A program made the translations under genes and the position numbers. Below, one piece after another: positions 35,972 to 44,282 of a stretch of DNA of 64,000 bases (position 1 is its first letter; each line of letters begins with the position of its first letter). This DNA is from Paenibacillus xerothermodurans. GTDB taxonomy: Bacteria; Bacillota; Bacilli; Paenibacillales; NBRC-103111. The notes below the pieces were generated by a model, which worked only from the letters and a program-made list of their open reading frames with translations, was not told where the DNA came from and ran no database searches. Where the stretch lies: NCBI RefSeq assembly GCF_002220865.2, contig NZ_NHRJ02000001.1:124001-188000 (forward strand). Reading direction: 5' to 3'.

Positions 35972-36411
35972 AGACTACCCCCCTCCTTAACCACACCTTT
36001 GGTTAAAATGATATTCGCATACTGCGAGGTTTCGCCGGTCGCAACGATCGCATATGCTCGCTTTGCACGCTCGTAGAAAGCGAACCGCTCCACTTGTTCT
36101 ATCTGAATGCCGGCTCCTGCGCGGTTTGCCAAAACTTGCTCGTACTGCTCCCAAACCGTTGGAACAGTCGGGTCTCCAGGTACAACCTGCATCAGTGCAA
36201 CCGGCTCCTTCACATAAGTATCAAGCGGGAACAGCCTCAGCACCGCGTCCAACAATGGAACTATGCCGAGCCCGTCCGCTCGCACCAGGCGGCGCGCGCA
36301 GGCGGCCGCCGGAAAGTTGCCGTCCGCTAAAATCAGCTCGTCGCCATGTCCCATTTCCATCATGATTTTCAACAAGTCCGGCGAAATCACAGAAGGGATG
36401 CCTGTCAGCAC
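35968..36411 (-). CDS. RbsD/FucU-family mutarotase (FucU-like), copy 2
   Basis: The 147-residue protein carries GHGDELILADGNFP and a C-terminal YERAKRAYAIVATGE, the FucU pattern. The GTG at 36409-36411 is preferred over the GTG two codons upstream: the spacing from GGGAGG is better and the N-terminus then lines up with copy 1 (LTGIPSVISP versus LKGIASVISP). It is translationally coupled to the lactonase gene and would keep L-fucose in the anomer used by the dehydrogenase. The close similarity to copy 1 suggests a duplication shared by two sugar modules of this window. Confidence 0.9.
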   Translation of the reverse strand: MLTGIPSVISPDLLKIMMEMGHGDELILADGNFPAAACARRLVRADGLGIVPLLDAVLRLFPLDTYVKEPVALMQVVPGDPTVPTVWEQYEQVLANRAGAGIQIEQVERFAFYERAKRAYAIVATGETSQYANIILTKGVVKEGGSL

Positions 36412-36453
36412 TTCCACTCACCTCCCACAGCTATCTCCTCAAGATAGACTGGT

Positions 36454-36663
36454 CTATTTTCCTTCAATCTTCACAATCGCAACCTTATGCCTAAAAGGAA
36501 CCGCGTCGAGCTGCAGCAGGCGCTGCACGACAAGCTTGTCAACGCTTTCATGATTGCGAGAACGTACTGTTTCGCCCGCCTCCACGTTACGCAATGCTGT
36601 TGCTACGTGATCCCGAGCATCCATAACCAATACATCGGCTTCCGCTTGGAACGAATGAGACAT
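36454..36663 (-). pseudogene. Truncated UxaA-family SAF domain (altronate/fuconate-type dehydratase small subunit)
   Basis: The reading frame from ATG 36661-36663 (GGAGGTGG upstream) encodes 70 residues that match the start of the SAF domain of UxaA-type sugar-acid dehydratases: VMDARDHVATALRNVEAGETV and LDAVPFRHKVAIVKIE. A stop follows directly, where the family continues with a loop and a KYGE-type strand. No remainder of the domain, and no catalytic large subunit, is seen before the next gene 43 bp away. It is therefore called a remnant. An intact version would have dehydrated L-fuconate after the lactonase step; a role as a complete small protein cannot be excluded. Confidence 0.6.
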
Positions 36664-36685
36664 CTGCAGCCACCTCCATAATAAT

Positions 36686-36697
36686 GTTACCGATAAC
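36686..36697. promoter_or_regulatory. Palindromic operator candidate GTTACCGATAAC
   Basis: GTTACCGATAAC matches its own reverse complement at ten of twelve bases. It lies between the divergent uxaA remnant and lacI remnant, where a LacI operator would be expected. Confidence 0.45.
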
Positions 36698-36719
36698 CTG
36701 AATTTAACAACAGAGGTTC

Positions 36720-36748
36720 TTGCTGTCAACGCCTATCTTCTCTACAAT
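36720..36748 (+). promoter_or_regulatory. Promoter in front of the broken lacI gene
   Basis: -35 TTGCTG (36720-36725), 17-bp spacer, -10 TACAAT (36743-36748), 20 bp before the reading frame. With lacI broken, it may now drive the downstream dehydrogenase gene. Confidence 0.6.
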
Positions 36749-36767
36749 GATGCTATAGTGGACAGAT

Positions 36768-37138
36768 ATGAAAGGTGAAGTTTACTTGGTCACAATCTAC
36801 GATATTGCCGAAAGAGCCGAATGTCTCCGCCATGACGGTGTCCAGAGTTCAATGACAGGGGAGACATCAAGCGATGCCACCAGACAAAAAGTAAAGCAAG
36901 TGATGGAAACGCTGCATTACGTTCCCAACTGGATGGCTCGAAGCTTGGTGCTGCAGAGAACCAAAATGCTCTCGTTGTTAATCACGGATATTACAAATCC
37001 GTTCTACACCGCCTTGGCCAGAGCCGTGGAGGATGCAGCGAACCGCTGCGGGTATAAACTTCTGTTTGGGAACAGTGACGAGGATTGTGCCAAAGAAAAA
37101 GATTACTTTCAGATGATTTTGTCCACCAGGCACGCGAT
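36768..37138 (+). pseudogene. Broken LacI-family regulator gene
   Basis: The frame begins like a LacI repressor (VTIYDIAERA), then loses the recognition helix: the expected VSAMTVSRV is found in another frame at 36823-36849, and the original frame resumes at DATRQKVKQVME. This means two compensating frameshifts across the helix-turn-helix. Normal LacI sequence follows (YVPNWMARSLVLQRTKMLSL, DITNPFYTALARAVEDAANR, LLFGNSDED) until MILSTR near 37130, after which homology stops and the frame runs into the next gene. About two thirds of the effector domain is missing. It probably once controlled the fuconate genes. Confidence 0.8.
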
Positions 37139-37189
37139 AAAGGCATTACGCTTTAGGCTTTACATATATAACCCTGAGGAGGAATACAT

Positions 37190-37951
37190 ATGGTATTGGA
37201 TTCATTCAAGCTGGATGGCAAAGTGGCAGCGGTGACGGGGGCCTCTAGGGGAATCGGCCGGGCTATGGCTCTGGCGCTGGCTGAAGCGGGAGCGGACATC
37301 GCCCTGCTGCAGCGTGGAGCAGCGAGTTCCGACACAATGGAACAAATCAAAAGCTTAGGCCGAGAGTGCGTTATTGTTCCCTGCGATATGGGTAACACGG
37401 ACGAGGTCAAAGCGGCTATTCCCGCCGTCCTGTCACACTATGGACAGCTCGACGTCCTGGTGAACAGCGCCGGTATTCAACGCCGCTCCCCTGCCGTGGA
37501 TTTTCCCGAAGACGACTGGGATGAAGTGATCCAAGTAAATCTCAAAAGCGTATGGCTGCTTTGCCAGGAAGCCGGACGTTTCATGGTGCCTCGCAAGCAG
37601 GGCAAAATCATCAATATCGCGTCGCTGCTCTCTTACCAAGGAGGCATCACGGTGCCTGCCTACGCGGCTTCTAAAGGTGCTGTCGCACAGCTGACGAAAG
37701 CGCTTGCCAACGAGTGGGGGCAGCATAACGTGAACGTAAATGCCATAGCTCCGGGCTATATCTCTACGGATATGAATACGGCACTGATGGAGGACACGGT
37801 GCGCAGCTCGCAAATCTTGATCCGGATTCCCGCCGGCCGCTGGGGTACGCCGGATGATTTCAAGGGATGCGTCGTCTTTTTGGCTTCCGATGCGTCCAAT
37901 TATGTTCATGGTTCTATGTTCAATATCGATGGCGGCTGGATGGGCAGATAG
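37190..37951 (+). CDS. Short-chain dehydrogenase/reductase, KduD-like
   Basis: The 253-residue enzyme has the SDR cofactor motif TGASRGIG (16-23), NSAG (92-95), and the Ser145-Tyr158-x3-Lys162 active site. The N-terminus and tail (FNIDGGWMGR) resemble 2-deoxy-gluconate/2-keto-3-deoxy-gluconate dehydrogenases (KduD). In the non-phosphorylating L-fucose route such an SDR oxidises either L-fucose or 2-keto-3-deoxy-L-fuconate, so both fit the neighbouring lactonase and FucU. A strong GAGGAGG precedes ATG 37190. It lies just after the truncated lacI gene, which suggests a deletion brought it next to the old lacI promoter. Confidence 0.9.
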   Translation: MVLDSFKLDGKVAAVTGASRGIGRAMALALAEAGADIALLQRGAASSDTMEQIKSLGRECVIVPCDMGNTDEVKAAIPAVLSHYGQLDVLVNSAGIQRRSPAVDFPEDDWDEVIQVNLKSVWLLCQEAGRFMVPRKQGKIINIASLLSYQGGITVPAYAASKGAVAQLTKALANEWGQHNVNVNAIAPGYISTDMNTALMEDTVRSSQILIRIPAGRWGTPDDFKGCVVFLASDASNYVHGSMFNIDGGWMGR

Positions 37952-38067
37952 CAACGAGGGAGGCTCGTCCCCAATTCACTGAATAACCGGCGGCGCGCTG
38001 TGTGCCGTTCCCCATACTACAGCCGTGCAGCTATTGTTCAACGTGGCCGCATCACCCTGACACACAG

Positions 38068-38101
38068 AAAAAAGCACCCATCCGTGATCGGATGGGTGCT
38101 T
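38068..38101 (-). terminator. Terminator of the metNIQ-dabb operon
   Basis: AAGCACCCATCCG-TGAT-CGGATGGGTGCTT hairpin followed on the minus strand by TTTTTT. It is 42 bp after the dabb stop and may also end the convergent SDR transcript. Confidence 0.85.
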
Positions 38102-38142
38102 CGAGTTTACTACACTTGTCGGCTGGCCGAGTTTAAGCAGAT

Positions 38143-38436
38143 TTAAATCTCTACATCGACCACAATGCTGTCGACTCTGCCTACTTCTCTGATGAAGGCC
38201 GCTACCTCTTGATGGTGCGGGTTGGGGCCGTACGCAGCCAACGCCGTACGGTCCTCAAACCGAACGCACAGCACAACCTGGTATCCCTGATTTTTCTCGG
38301 AGAAGTTAATCCCTGCCTGCAGGTCCAGTACCCCAGAAAGATGACTGCGCAATGCTTTGAATCTGTCGACCACTTCTTCGAGTTGACTTGTAGTCGTGGT
38401 TTCACCGAATTTTACCAATACAATATGATCAATCAT
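38143..38436 (-). CDS. Dabb (stress-responsive A/B barrel) domain protein
   Basis: The 97-residue protein is a single Dabb domain: IDHIVLVKFGETTT, then YQVVLCVRFEDRTALAAYGPNPHHQEVAAFI. These small dimeric ferredoxin-like barrels have varied roles. It lies 18 bp after metQ and ahead of the operon terminator, so it belongs to the SAM-riboswitch transcript. Its function there is not known. Confidence 0.85.
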   Translation of the reverse strand: MIDHIVLVKFGETTTTSQLEEVVDRFKALRSHLSGVLDLQAGINFSEKNQGYQVVLCVRFEDRTALAAYGPNPHHQEVAAFIREVGRVDSIVVDVEI

Positions 38437-38454
38437 CCAATGGCCTCTTCTCTA

Positions 38455-39291
38455 TTAGAATGCAGGAACAACCGCACCTTGATAAGTGTCGTTAATGTAC
38501 TTCTTCACTTCTTCGGAATTCAAAGCTTTAACCAGCGTTTGCATCGCTTCGGAATCTTTGTTGTCCGGACGAGTGACAAGGATGTTCACGTATGGGGAGT
38601 CTTTCTCCTCGAGGAACAAAGCATCCTTGGTAGGGTTCAGCTTCGCAGCTAGCGCATAGTTCGTATTGATCAGAGCCAGGTCGACTTCGTCGATGACACG
38701 AGGCAGCGTTGCAGCTTCCAGTTCTTTTACAACGAGCTTTTTGTTGTTCTCGACGATATCTTTCACGGTACCGCTGATGCCCGCGCCGTCTTTCAACTTG
38801 ATCAGACCGTTTTTCTCCAGCAACGCCAGAGCGCGGCCGCCATTAGTGGGATCGTTCGGAATGGCAACGGTCGCCCCCTCTTTCAGTTCCTCGAGCTTCG
38901 TGATTTTCTTGGAGTATGCACCGAAAGGCTCAATATGCACGCCCGCTGCTTTCACGAGATTCATATTATTCTTCTTGTTAAAATCATCGAGGTAAGGTGT
39001 GTGTTGGAAGAAGTTTGCGTCCAGCTGTTTCTCATACACTTGAACATTTGGCTGAACATAGTCGGTAAACTCTTTGATCTCGAGAATAACGCCCTGTTCT
39101 TTGAGCGTCGGTTGAACAGCTTTCAATATTTGGGCGTGCGGCTCCGCTGTCGCGCCGACTTTGAGCGTCACCTCTTGCTTTTCGGCCCCGGCTGCCGGTG
39201 TGTTGGACGGTGCTTCAGGAGTTGCTGCAGGTTTGCTTCCGCACCCCGCGAGCATCGAAATTAATGTGATGGCTAGTACTAACTTTTTCAC
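38455..39291 (-). CDS. metQ: Methionine ABC transporter substrate-binding lipoprotein MetQ
   Basis: The 278-residue lipoprotein (lipobox MLAGC, Cys17) has the NlpA/MetQ fold: VTLKVGATAEPHAQIL, DYVQPNVQVYEKQLDANFFQHTPYLDDFN, VAIPNDPTNGGRAL, LALINTNYAL. It binds methionine outside the membrane for the MetN-MetI pump. It follows metI by 45 bp and is controlled by the SAM-I riboswitch upstream of metN. ATG 39289-39291 follows GGAGG. Confidence 0.96.
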   Translation of the reverse strand: MKKLVLAITLISMLAGCGSKPAATPEAPSNTPAAGAEKQEVTLKVGATAEPHAQILKAVQPTLKEQGVILEIKEFTDYVQPNVQVYEKQLDANFFQHTPYLDDFNKKNNMNLVKAAGVHIEPFGAYSKKITKLEELKEGATVAIPNDPTNGGRALALLEKNGLIKLKDGAGISGTVKDIVENNKKLVVKELEAATLPRVIDEVDLALINTNYALAAKLNPTKDALFLEEKDSPYVNILVTRPDNKDSEAMQTLVKALNSEEVKKYINDTYQGAVVPAF

Positions 39292-39336
39292 AGGAATGGC
39301 CTCCTCTGTTTCACTATGATATTGGTATATATAAAT

Positions 39337-39996
39337 TCATCTGCGGCTGAATCGTTGAACCAAGCGGTCCCCTATCATTTGCAGAATCTGAACTAGCACA
39401 ACGAGCAGGATCACCGTGATGATCATCACTTCCGTCTCGAATCTCTGATACCCGTAACGGATCGCCAAATCACCCAAGCCGCCGCCGCCAACGAGACCCG
39501 ACATTGCCGTGTAAGACACGAGCGTAACCGTAGTAATCGTGATCCCTGCAAGCAGGCCGGGCAGCGCCTCAGGCAGCAGCACTTTCCATACAATTTGCCG
39601 GTAGGACGCTCCCATAGATTGCGCAGCTTCGATCACGCCCCGATCCACCTCTCGAACGGCGGTTTCAACCAGTCTTGCAAAAAACGGTGCGGCCGCCACG
39701 ACAAGCGGAGGAATTGCGCCCTCAACACCCAGCGAGGTCCCGACGATCGCCCGAGTCAAAGGAATCATCGCGATCATTAGTATGACGAATGGCACGGAGC
39801 GCAGTATGTTGATAATGGCCGATACGAGGGAATAAAACGCTCTGCTTTGCAGCATCCCTCCGGGCGAGGTTAAGTAAAGGATGATGCCAAGGGGAAGCCC
39901 GACGATGAAGGTAAATATAACGGACAGTCCGAGCATCTGTAAGGTATCCAGTGTGGCGTGTCCAATCTCCGGCCAATCGATTTCGGAAAAGTTCAT
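39337..39996 (-). CDS. metI: Methionine ABC transporter permease MetI
   Basis: The 219-residue permease has five or six membrane helices and the conserved loop VIEAAQSMGASYRQIVWKVLLPEALPG. The tail GYQRFETEVMIITVILLVVLVQILQMIGDRLVQRFSRR is typical of MetI. Its ATG is one base after the metN stop, showing tight coupling; AGGTGATAT precedes it. Confidence 0.96.
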   Translation of the reverse strand: MNFSEIDWPEIGHATLDTLQMLGLSVIFTFIVGLPLGIILYLTSPGGMLQSRAFYSLVSAIINILRSVPFVILMIAMIPLTRAIVGTSLGVEGAIPPLVVAAAPFFARLVETAVREVDRGVIEAAQSMGASYRQIVWKVLLPEALPGLLAGITITTVTLVSYTAMSGLVGGGGLGDLAIRYGYQRFETEVMIITVILLVVLVQILQMIGDRLVQRFSRR

Positions 39997-39997
39997 G

Positions 39998-40996
39998 CTA
40001 TATCACCTCCACGTGGAGCCCTTGGCTGCGCAGCTCATTCACTGTGTTTTGTTTGGCGGACTCGTCACCCTCGAGCTTCACCACCAGTTGGCCGTAAGGG
40101 GTGTCTTTCAATTTGGAAATGGTCCCTTGCAAAATCGAAAAGGTCACGCCGGTCGTCTGTACGGCCCTCGACAAGATCGGCTCGTAAGTCTGTCCGCCCA
40201 AAAAGTTCAATTTCACATACATCGCACGCTCCCCCGCTGAATGATCAATTTGTAATTGATCCGCCACCTGGTCGATAAACTGCATTGTAATCGCGTGCTG
40301 AGGCTTGAGGAATACTTCGGCGACAGTGCCGTGCTCGACAATCCGTCCTTGATGAATGACTGCCACCCGGTCACAGATGGACCTGATAACATGCATCTCA
40401 TGCGTGATCAGCACGATCGTCAGGCCAAATCTTTTGTTAATGTCCAACAGCAGATTCAATATCGAATTCGTCGTCTGCGGGTCCAATGCCGAAGTGGCCT
40501 CGTCGCACAGCAGCACCTGCGGATCGTTAGCCAGCGCACGGGCGATGCCGACCCGCTGCTTCTGCCCTCCGGACAGCTGGGCAGGATATTTATGCCGATG
40601 CTCCTGGAGCCCGGTGAGCTCGAGCAGTTCGTCCACTTTTCGCTGTATATGGCTTCTTGTGGCGTTGACGAGTGTCAGCGGGAATGCAATATTGTCAGCC
40701 ACCGGCGCGGAAGAGAGCAGGTTGAAGTGCTGGAATATCATACCAATACGCCTCCGGCTTTCCTGCAGCCGTTTAGTATTCAAGGCCATCAGATCAATAC
40801 CGTCTACGACAACCTTGCCGCTCGACGGGCGTTCCAGCAGATTCATGCTGCGAAGCAGCGTGCTTTTGCCCGCTCCGGAATGCCCGATGATACCGAAAAT
40901 TTCTCCCTTGCGCACATTCAAATCGATACCGGACAGAGCGCTTACCTGTTTGGCTCCGACTCCATATGTTTTTGTTACTTGTTCCAATTGGATCAT
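39998..40996 (-). CDS. metN: Methionine ABC transporter ATP-binding protein MetN
   Basis: The 332-residue ATPase has Walker A GHSGAGKST (39-47), signature LSGGQ (141-145), Walker B VLLCDE (161-166) and the switch His in ITHEMHVI. A C-terminal NIL domain (about 250-332) is the methionine-sensing domain typical of MetN. ATG 40994-40996 is chosen because the family starts with MIQLEQ; an in-frame TTG seven codons upstream is less likely. It is the first gene of the operon, 48 bp after the riboswitch terminator. Confidence 0.96.
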   Translation of the reverse strand: MIQLEQVTKTYGVGAKQVSALSGIDLNVRKGEIFGIIGHSGAGKSTLLRSMNLLERPSSGKVVVDGIDLMALNTKRLQESRRRIGMIFQHFNLLSSAPVADNIAFPLTLVNATRSHIQRKVDELLELTGLQEHRHKYPAQLSGGQKQRVGIARALANDPQVLLCDEATSALDPQTTNSILNLLLDINKRFGLTIVLITHEMHVIRSICDRVAVIHQGRIVEHGTVAEVFLKPQHAITMQFIDQVADQLQIDHSAGERAMYVKLNFLGGQTYEPILSRAVQTTGVTFSILQGTISKLKDTPYGQLVVKLEGDESAKQNTVNELRSQGLHVEVI

Positions 40997-41043
40997 GAAA
41001 CACACACCTTCTCTCAATCAACCTCAAAATCAGGCTGGCATAT

Positions 41044-41243
41044 AAAAAGACCCTTTTTGCACAATACAAAAAGGGTCAAATCGTTCGCGCATACATCACA
41101 TAGATCAGATTCGCACCCTTCTCATCTGTCAGAACCGAAAGGTTCCGAAGGAATTGGCACCAAACCATTCACACACTGCTGCTTATATGAACTGGTTGCC
41201 GGGCTTCATCGGGCCTTGTCCCTCCGCCGCTCTGGATAAGAAG
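41044..41243 (-). ncRNA. SAM-I riboswitch (S box) with terminator, upstream of metN
   Basis: On the minus strand the S-box core is complete: CTTATCCAGAG, GGAGGGAC, GGCCCGATGAAGCCCGGCAACC, GGTGCCAATTCC, and ACAGATGAGAAG. It ends in the terminator hairpin GACCCTTTTTG...CAAAAAGGGTC followed by TTTTT (41044-41077). High S-adenosylmethionine would stop transcription of metNIQ-dabb. A GGAACC/GGTTCC-type stem (P4 region) lies between. Confidence 0.95.
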
Positions 41244-41346
41244 TGTCTTACCTCGTATTTAGTTATAAAACTTGTTTGAGTATACTCTATGGATTCTATG
41301 GCGTCAACGATTTGCGCGCAAGATTTTAATCCAATTTTTGCTTAGA

Positions 41347-41853
41347 TCAGGGAATATATTGCTGGACCACTTTCGTGATTTTGCCGTCTGTCATCGTAAT
41401 ATGGTACGGATATTCAGACAGAAGCTCATCCTGCTCAAATATCTGGATAAACCTAGCGAGAGTTAACTCCTCATTCCACTGAATGTCGGCCTCTGCGATG
41501 TTACCTGTCCGATTATAAATTTGCATCAGTACTTGCGCGGTTTGATCGACTTCTGTAGTTCTTCGCTTTGGGTTGTCATTGACAATATAGTAACCGTTTG
41601 GCGAGCCCGGCAGCCCTGAATCCGGCTCTCTCTCCGCAAACACGCGGTCAGCTTCTTCACCCTCAAACCATTGAATATAGTCCGCTACAACGTATGTTTT
41701 TCCGTCCTGCGTAAAGATATCGTTTATATAGGCAGGATGTGTATCCGCAGTTTGGGGTACCGGCTGGTACTCCGCCATGGAGTTCGCGACCGCCAATCCC
41801 GAGATGCACAAGGTCAACACAGCTATCAGCAGTAGAGAAGTTGTTTTTTTCAT
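41347..41853 (-). CDS. Secreted protein of unknown function
   Basis: The 168-residue product starts with a signal peptide (KKTTSLLLIAVLTLCISGLAVANS, cleavage near 24-27). The mature part is acidic, with aromatic motifs YINDIFTQDGKTYVVADYIQWF and a C-terminal strand pair (YPYHITMTDGKITKVVQQYIP). No family was recognised. ATG 41851-41853 is chosen because GAAGGAG lies upstream; the longer ORF extends without a ribosome site. It stands alone between the riboswitch and the ubiB remnant. Confidence 0.75.
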   Translation of the reverse strand: MKKTTSLLLIAVLTLCISGLAVANSMAEYQPVPQTADTHPAYINDIFTQDGKTYVVADYIQWFEGEEADRVFAEREPDSGLPGSPNGYYIVNDNPKRRTTEVDQTAQVLMQIYNRTGNIAEADIQWNEELTLARFIQIFEQDELLSEYPYHITMTDGKITKVVQQYIP

Positions 41854-42039
41854 TTGCAGCGCTCCTTCGGCTCTAGTTACTTTGTATTTAACGTATAAAT
41901 CTGTTTGTTGAAACGCCAGAGGTGAGATAGCTGCGCGTTTGCACAAAATAAAGTTTGGGCCTTTCCCATATTATGCGGGTAAGCCTGCCAACATGCGAAA
42001 TGAATTTTGCCTTTTCTCTGTTCAGGACCAGCTGTGGTT

Positions 42040-43469
42040 TTAAAATCTTCCCGATTTCAAAATGGAATAAAAGAGATATAACACCATCAGGCAAGCCACC
42101 ACCGAGCCAATTTCGATGACGGGAAAATGCAGCAGAAATACAGTGTCTTTCCCAAAAGCCGCAGCAAGAATCAATCCTACCATAATAATACTGAATGACA
42201 ACAGGACGATACTAAAAGAAATACGATTGCTCACCTGATCGAGCTTGCGCATCAATAAATCGAGATCGGACAGCCCGATGTCAACGCGCAGCTTGCCGGT
42301 CCGGATCATTCTCGCCAGTTGGTTCGCCTGCCGGGGCAGATCAATGAATGTGTCAGCCAGTTCGATTAGATTCCGAGCGAGTCTGCTGCCCATCGACTTT
42401 GGGGCCAATCTTTCCTTTATTAAACGGCGGCCGAACGGTTCAGCCATGTCAATTAGCCGGAGTTCGGGAGATAATCTCTCCGTTACACCTTCCATTGTAA
42501 GCAGCGTCTTGCCTAATAACGTTAAATCCGTAGGAATAAGAATATGATGCCGATTGGCCACAGTGAACAACTCGTTGATTGCCTTGCCTAAACTCACCTG
42601 CGAAAATGGCACGTTATAGTACTGATCGCGCAGTTGATCCAAATCCTTGCGCAGGGTTCTGATATCCACTTCCTCCGACACAAGACCTAAACGTAGCAGA
42701 GCACGGATGATGCCGTCGCTGTTTTTCCGCATCAATGCGATGAGCAGAGAAGACAGGTGGTATTTCATTTCCGGGTCCAGCCGGCCGGCCATGCCGAAAT
42801 CCACGAACGCCAGTTGCCCCTGGTCCAACACGATCACGTTGCCCGGGTGAGGATCCGCGTGAAAAAAACCCTCTATTAAAATTTGGTGCAGCATGGCGTG
42901 GACAAATCGTTCGGATATACTGCCCAGCTCATGCCCCTTGGCACGCAGCTCAGCGGTTTGATTCAAGTTGATCCCTTCTACGTATTCCATAGTCAGCACC
43001 TTCGGCGTCGTGTACTCCCAATACACCTTGGGTATGTGGATGTCGGAGCGGCGCTTAAATTGGGCGGCGATATGGTCCGCATTTTTACCTTCCAACGTAT
43101 AATCCAGTTCGTGCAGCAAGGACTCTGAAAATTCCGCAACCATCTCTCGCAGGCGGTACCGCGCCACCCACTCTACGCGGCGCTCCGCGAGTGCGGCCAA
43201 ATCGGCTAAAATGTCGAGATCCAGCTTGACTATGTCCTCTACGAGGGGGACGCTGTATCTTAATGGCAACAGCTTCTCCTGTGCTTAGGCGTCCGAAATG
43301 CACCTGTCCTATGGACGCTGCGGCAAGCGGTTGATCGTTGAATTCAGTCAGTAGTTCGTTGACAGGTGTATGTAGTTCCTGCTCCAAGAGCGTGGAGCCT
43401 GCCAAAGCCGTGCCGGGCGAGAGCAGCGGCAATTTCCCGATAGCGGCTCGTATGCCGGATCTTAATCAT
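42040..43469 (-). pseudogene. ubiB: ABC1/UbiB-family protein kinase-like gene, broken by deletion and frameshift
   Basis: The original start, ATG 43467-43469, overlaps the stop of the phasin-like gene and encodes IRHTSRYREIAAALARHGFG, the usual UbiB N-terminus. Near 43405 the frame jumps directly to LLEQELHTPVNELL, so about 75 codons are missing, including the KxGQ motif region. PLAAASIGQVH and AVAIKIQRP follow, then a second frame change in a CCCCC run (about 43253-43257), after which LVEDIVKLDLDILADL to the end is intact, including two C-terminal membrane helices. UbiB proteins are atypical kinases or ATPases linked to quinone or lipid metabolism. Two lesions make a functional protein very unlikely. 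Confidence 0.85.
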
Positions 43470-44076
43470 CTGTCGAGGCATTCGGCGCGCTTAAAAAAGA
43501 CTTCACGGTAGGGGTGCCCAATGATGCCGGGGGTGTAGACGTGTTCTGCTGACTATTAACGGAAGACGTGCCGCTCGACGTACTCTGCGGGTCGTGTGCA
43601 GAAGACGCTGCGGTGGGCGTGCCTACCGATACTGCTGCTGCTTTCCAGCTATCATCTGCGGCCGAGCCAGATGATGGCACCGGTTCATAAAGTGGCGTTG
43701 ATGCTGCACCCGCGGCCATTGCTGCAGCTGCAGTCGCAGCAGTCGGCGCACCCGTCGACGCCTGAGGGTCGGTTGAGCCGCCAGGCACGCCGCGAGCCAT
43801 GGATGCAGCCAGCCGATTCTCCAACAGCTGTAAATCCTGCTTGGTGGCGATATTCAACTCATTCAGAATTTTTGTCACCTGCTCCTGCACGAGCTGTTTA
43901 ATCTGGGAACGCTGCTCCTCGCCCTTTGCCACCAGGCTCTCCACCAGAAGCTTCGATTCGCTCTGCCCCAATTCTCCGCGAACCACAAATTCGTCTACCA
44001 TTTGTTGAATTTTTTCCTTGCTTGCGATGGTGGCTCCAACTCCCAAAAATACAGCCTTTTTCAATAGATCAGTCAT
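43462..44076 (-). CDS. Phasin-like coiled-coil protein
   Basis: The 204-residue protein has an N-terminal helix (DLLKKAVFLGVGATIASKEKIQQMVDEFVVRGELGQSE shortened here as family pattern) followed by a coiled coil (about 45-95), as in PhaF/phasin-related proteins that often pair with UbiB in Bacillota. Residues 97-204 are low-complexity Ala/Ser/Thr/Pro. Its stop overlaps the start of the ubiB remnant. A granule or membrane-associated role is the family expectation. Confidence 0.8.
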   Translation of the reverse strand: MTDLLKKAVFLGVGATIASKEKIQQMVDEFVVRGELGQSESKLLVESLVAKGEEQRSQIKQLVQEQVTKILNELNIATKQDLQLLENRLAASMARGVPGGSTDPQASTGAPTAATAAAAMAAGAASTPLYEPVPSSGSAADDSWKAAAVSVGTPTAASSAHDPQSTSSGTSSVNSQQNTSTPPASLGTPTVKSFLSAPNASTDD

Positions 44077-44163
44077 TGTGTGTCCCTCCTCTTACAAATA
44101 CCTGCTTCTAAAAAGTTATTACCCGCAGCACTCGCCGACGGAATCACACTGTTTTTTGGCAGT

Positions 44164-44190
44164 ACAAAAAACCTCAGCCGCAGCTGAGGC
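44164..44190 (-). terminator. Terminator after the RCK_C membrane protein gene
   Basis: CCTCAGC-CGCA-GCTGAGG hairpin followed on the minus strand by TTTTTTGT. It is about 95 bp after the stop at 44283. Confidence 0.75.
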
Positions 44191-44282
44191 CAGAGTTCGG
44201 AGAAGTACCGCAGGTATAGGGAAGCACATTCGCAGGTGGGGGTATCCTCTTCCAGCCGCTGTGGTCAAAAAAAGGTGCGGCG

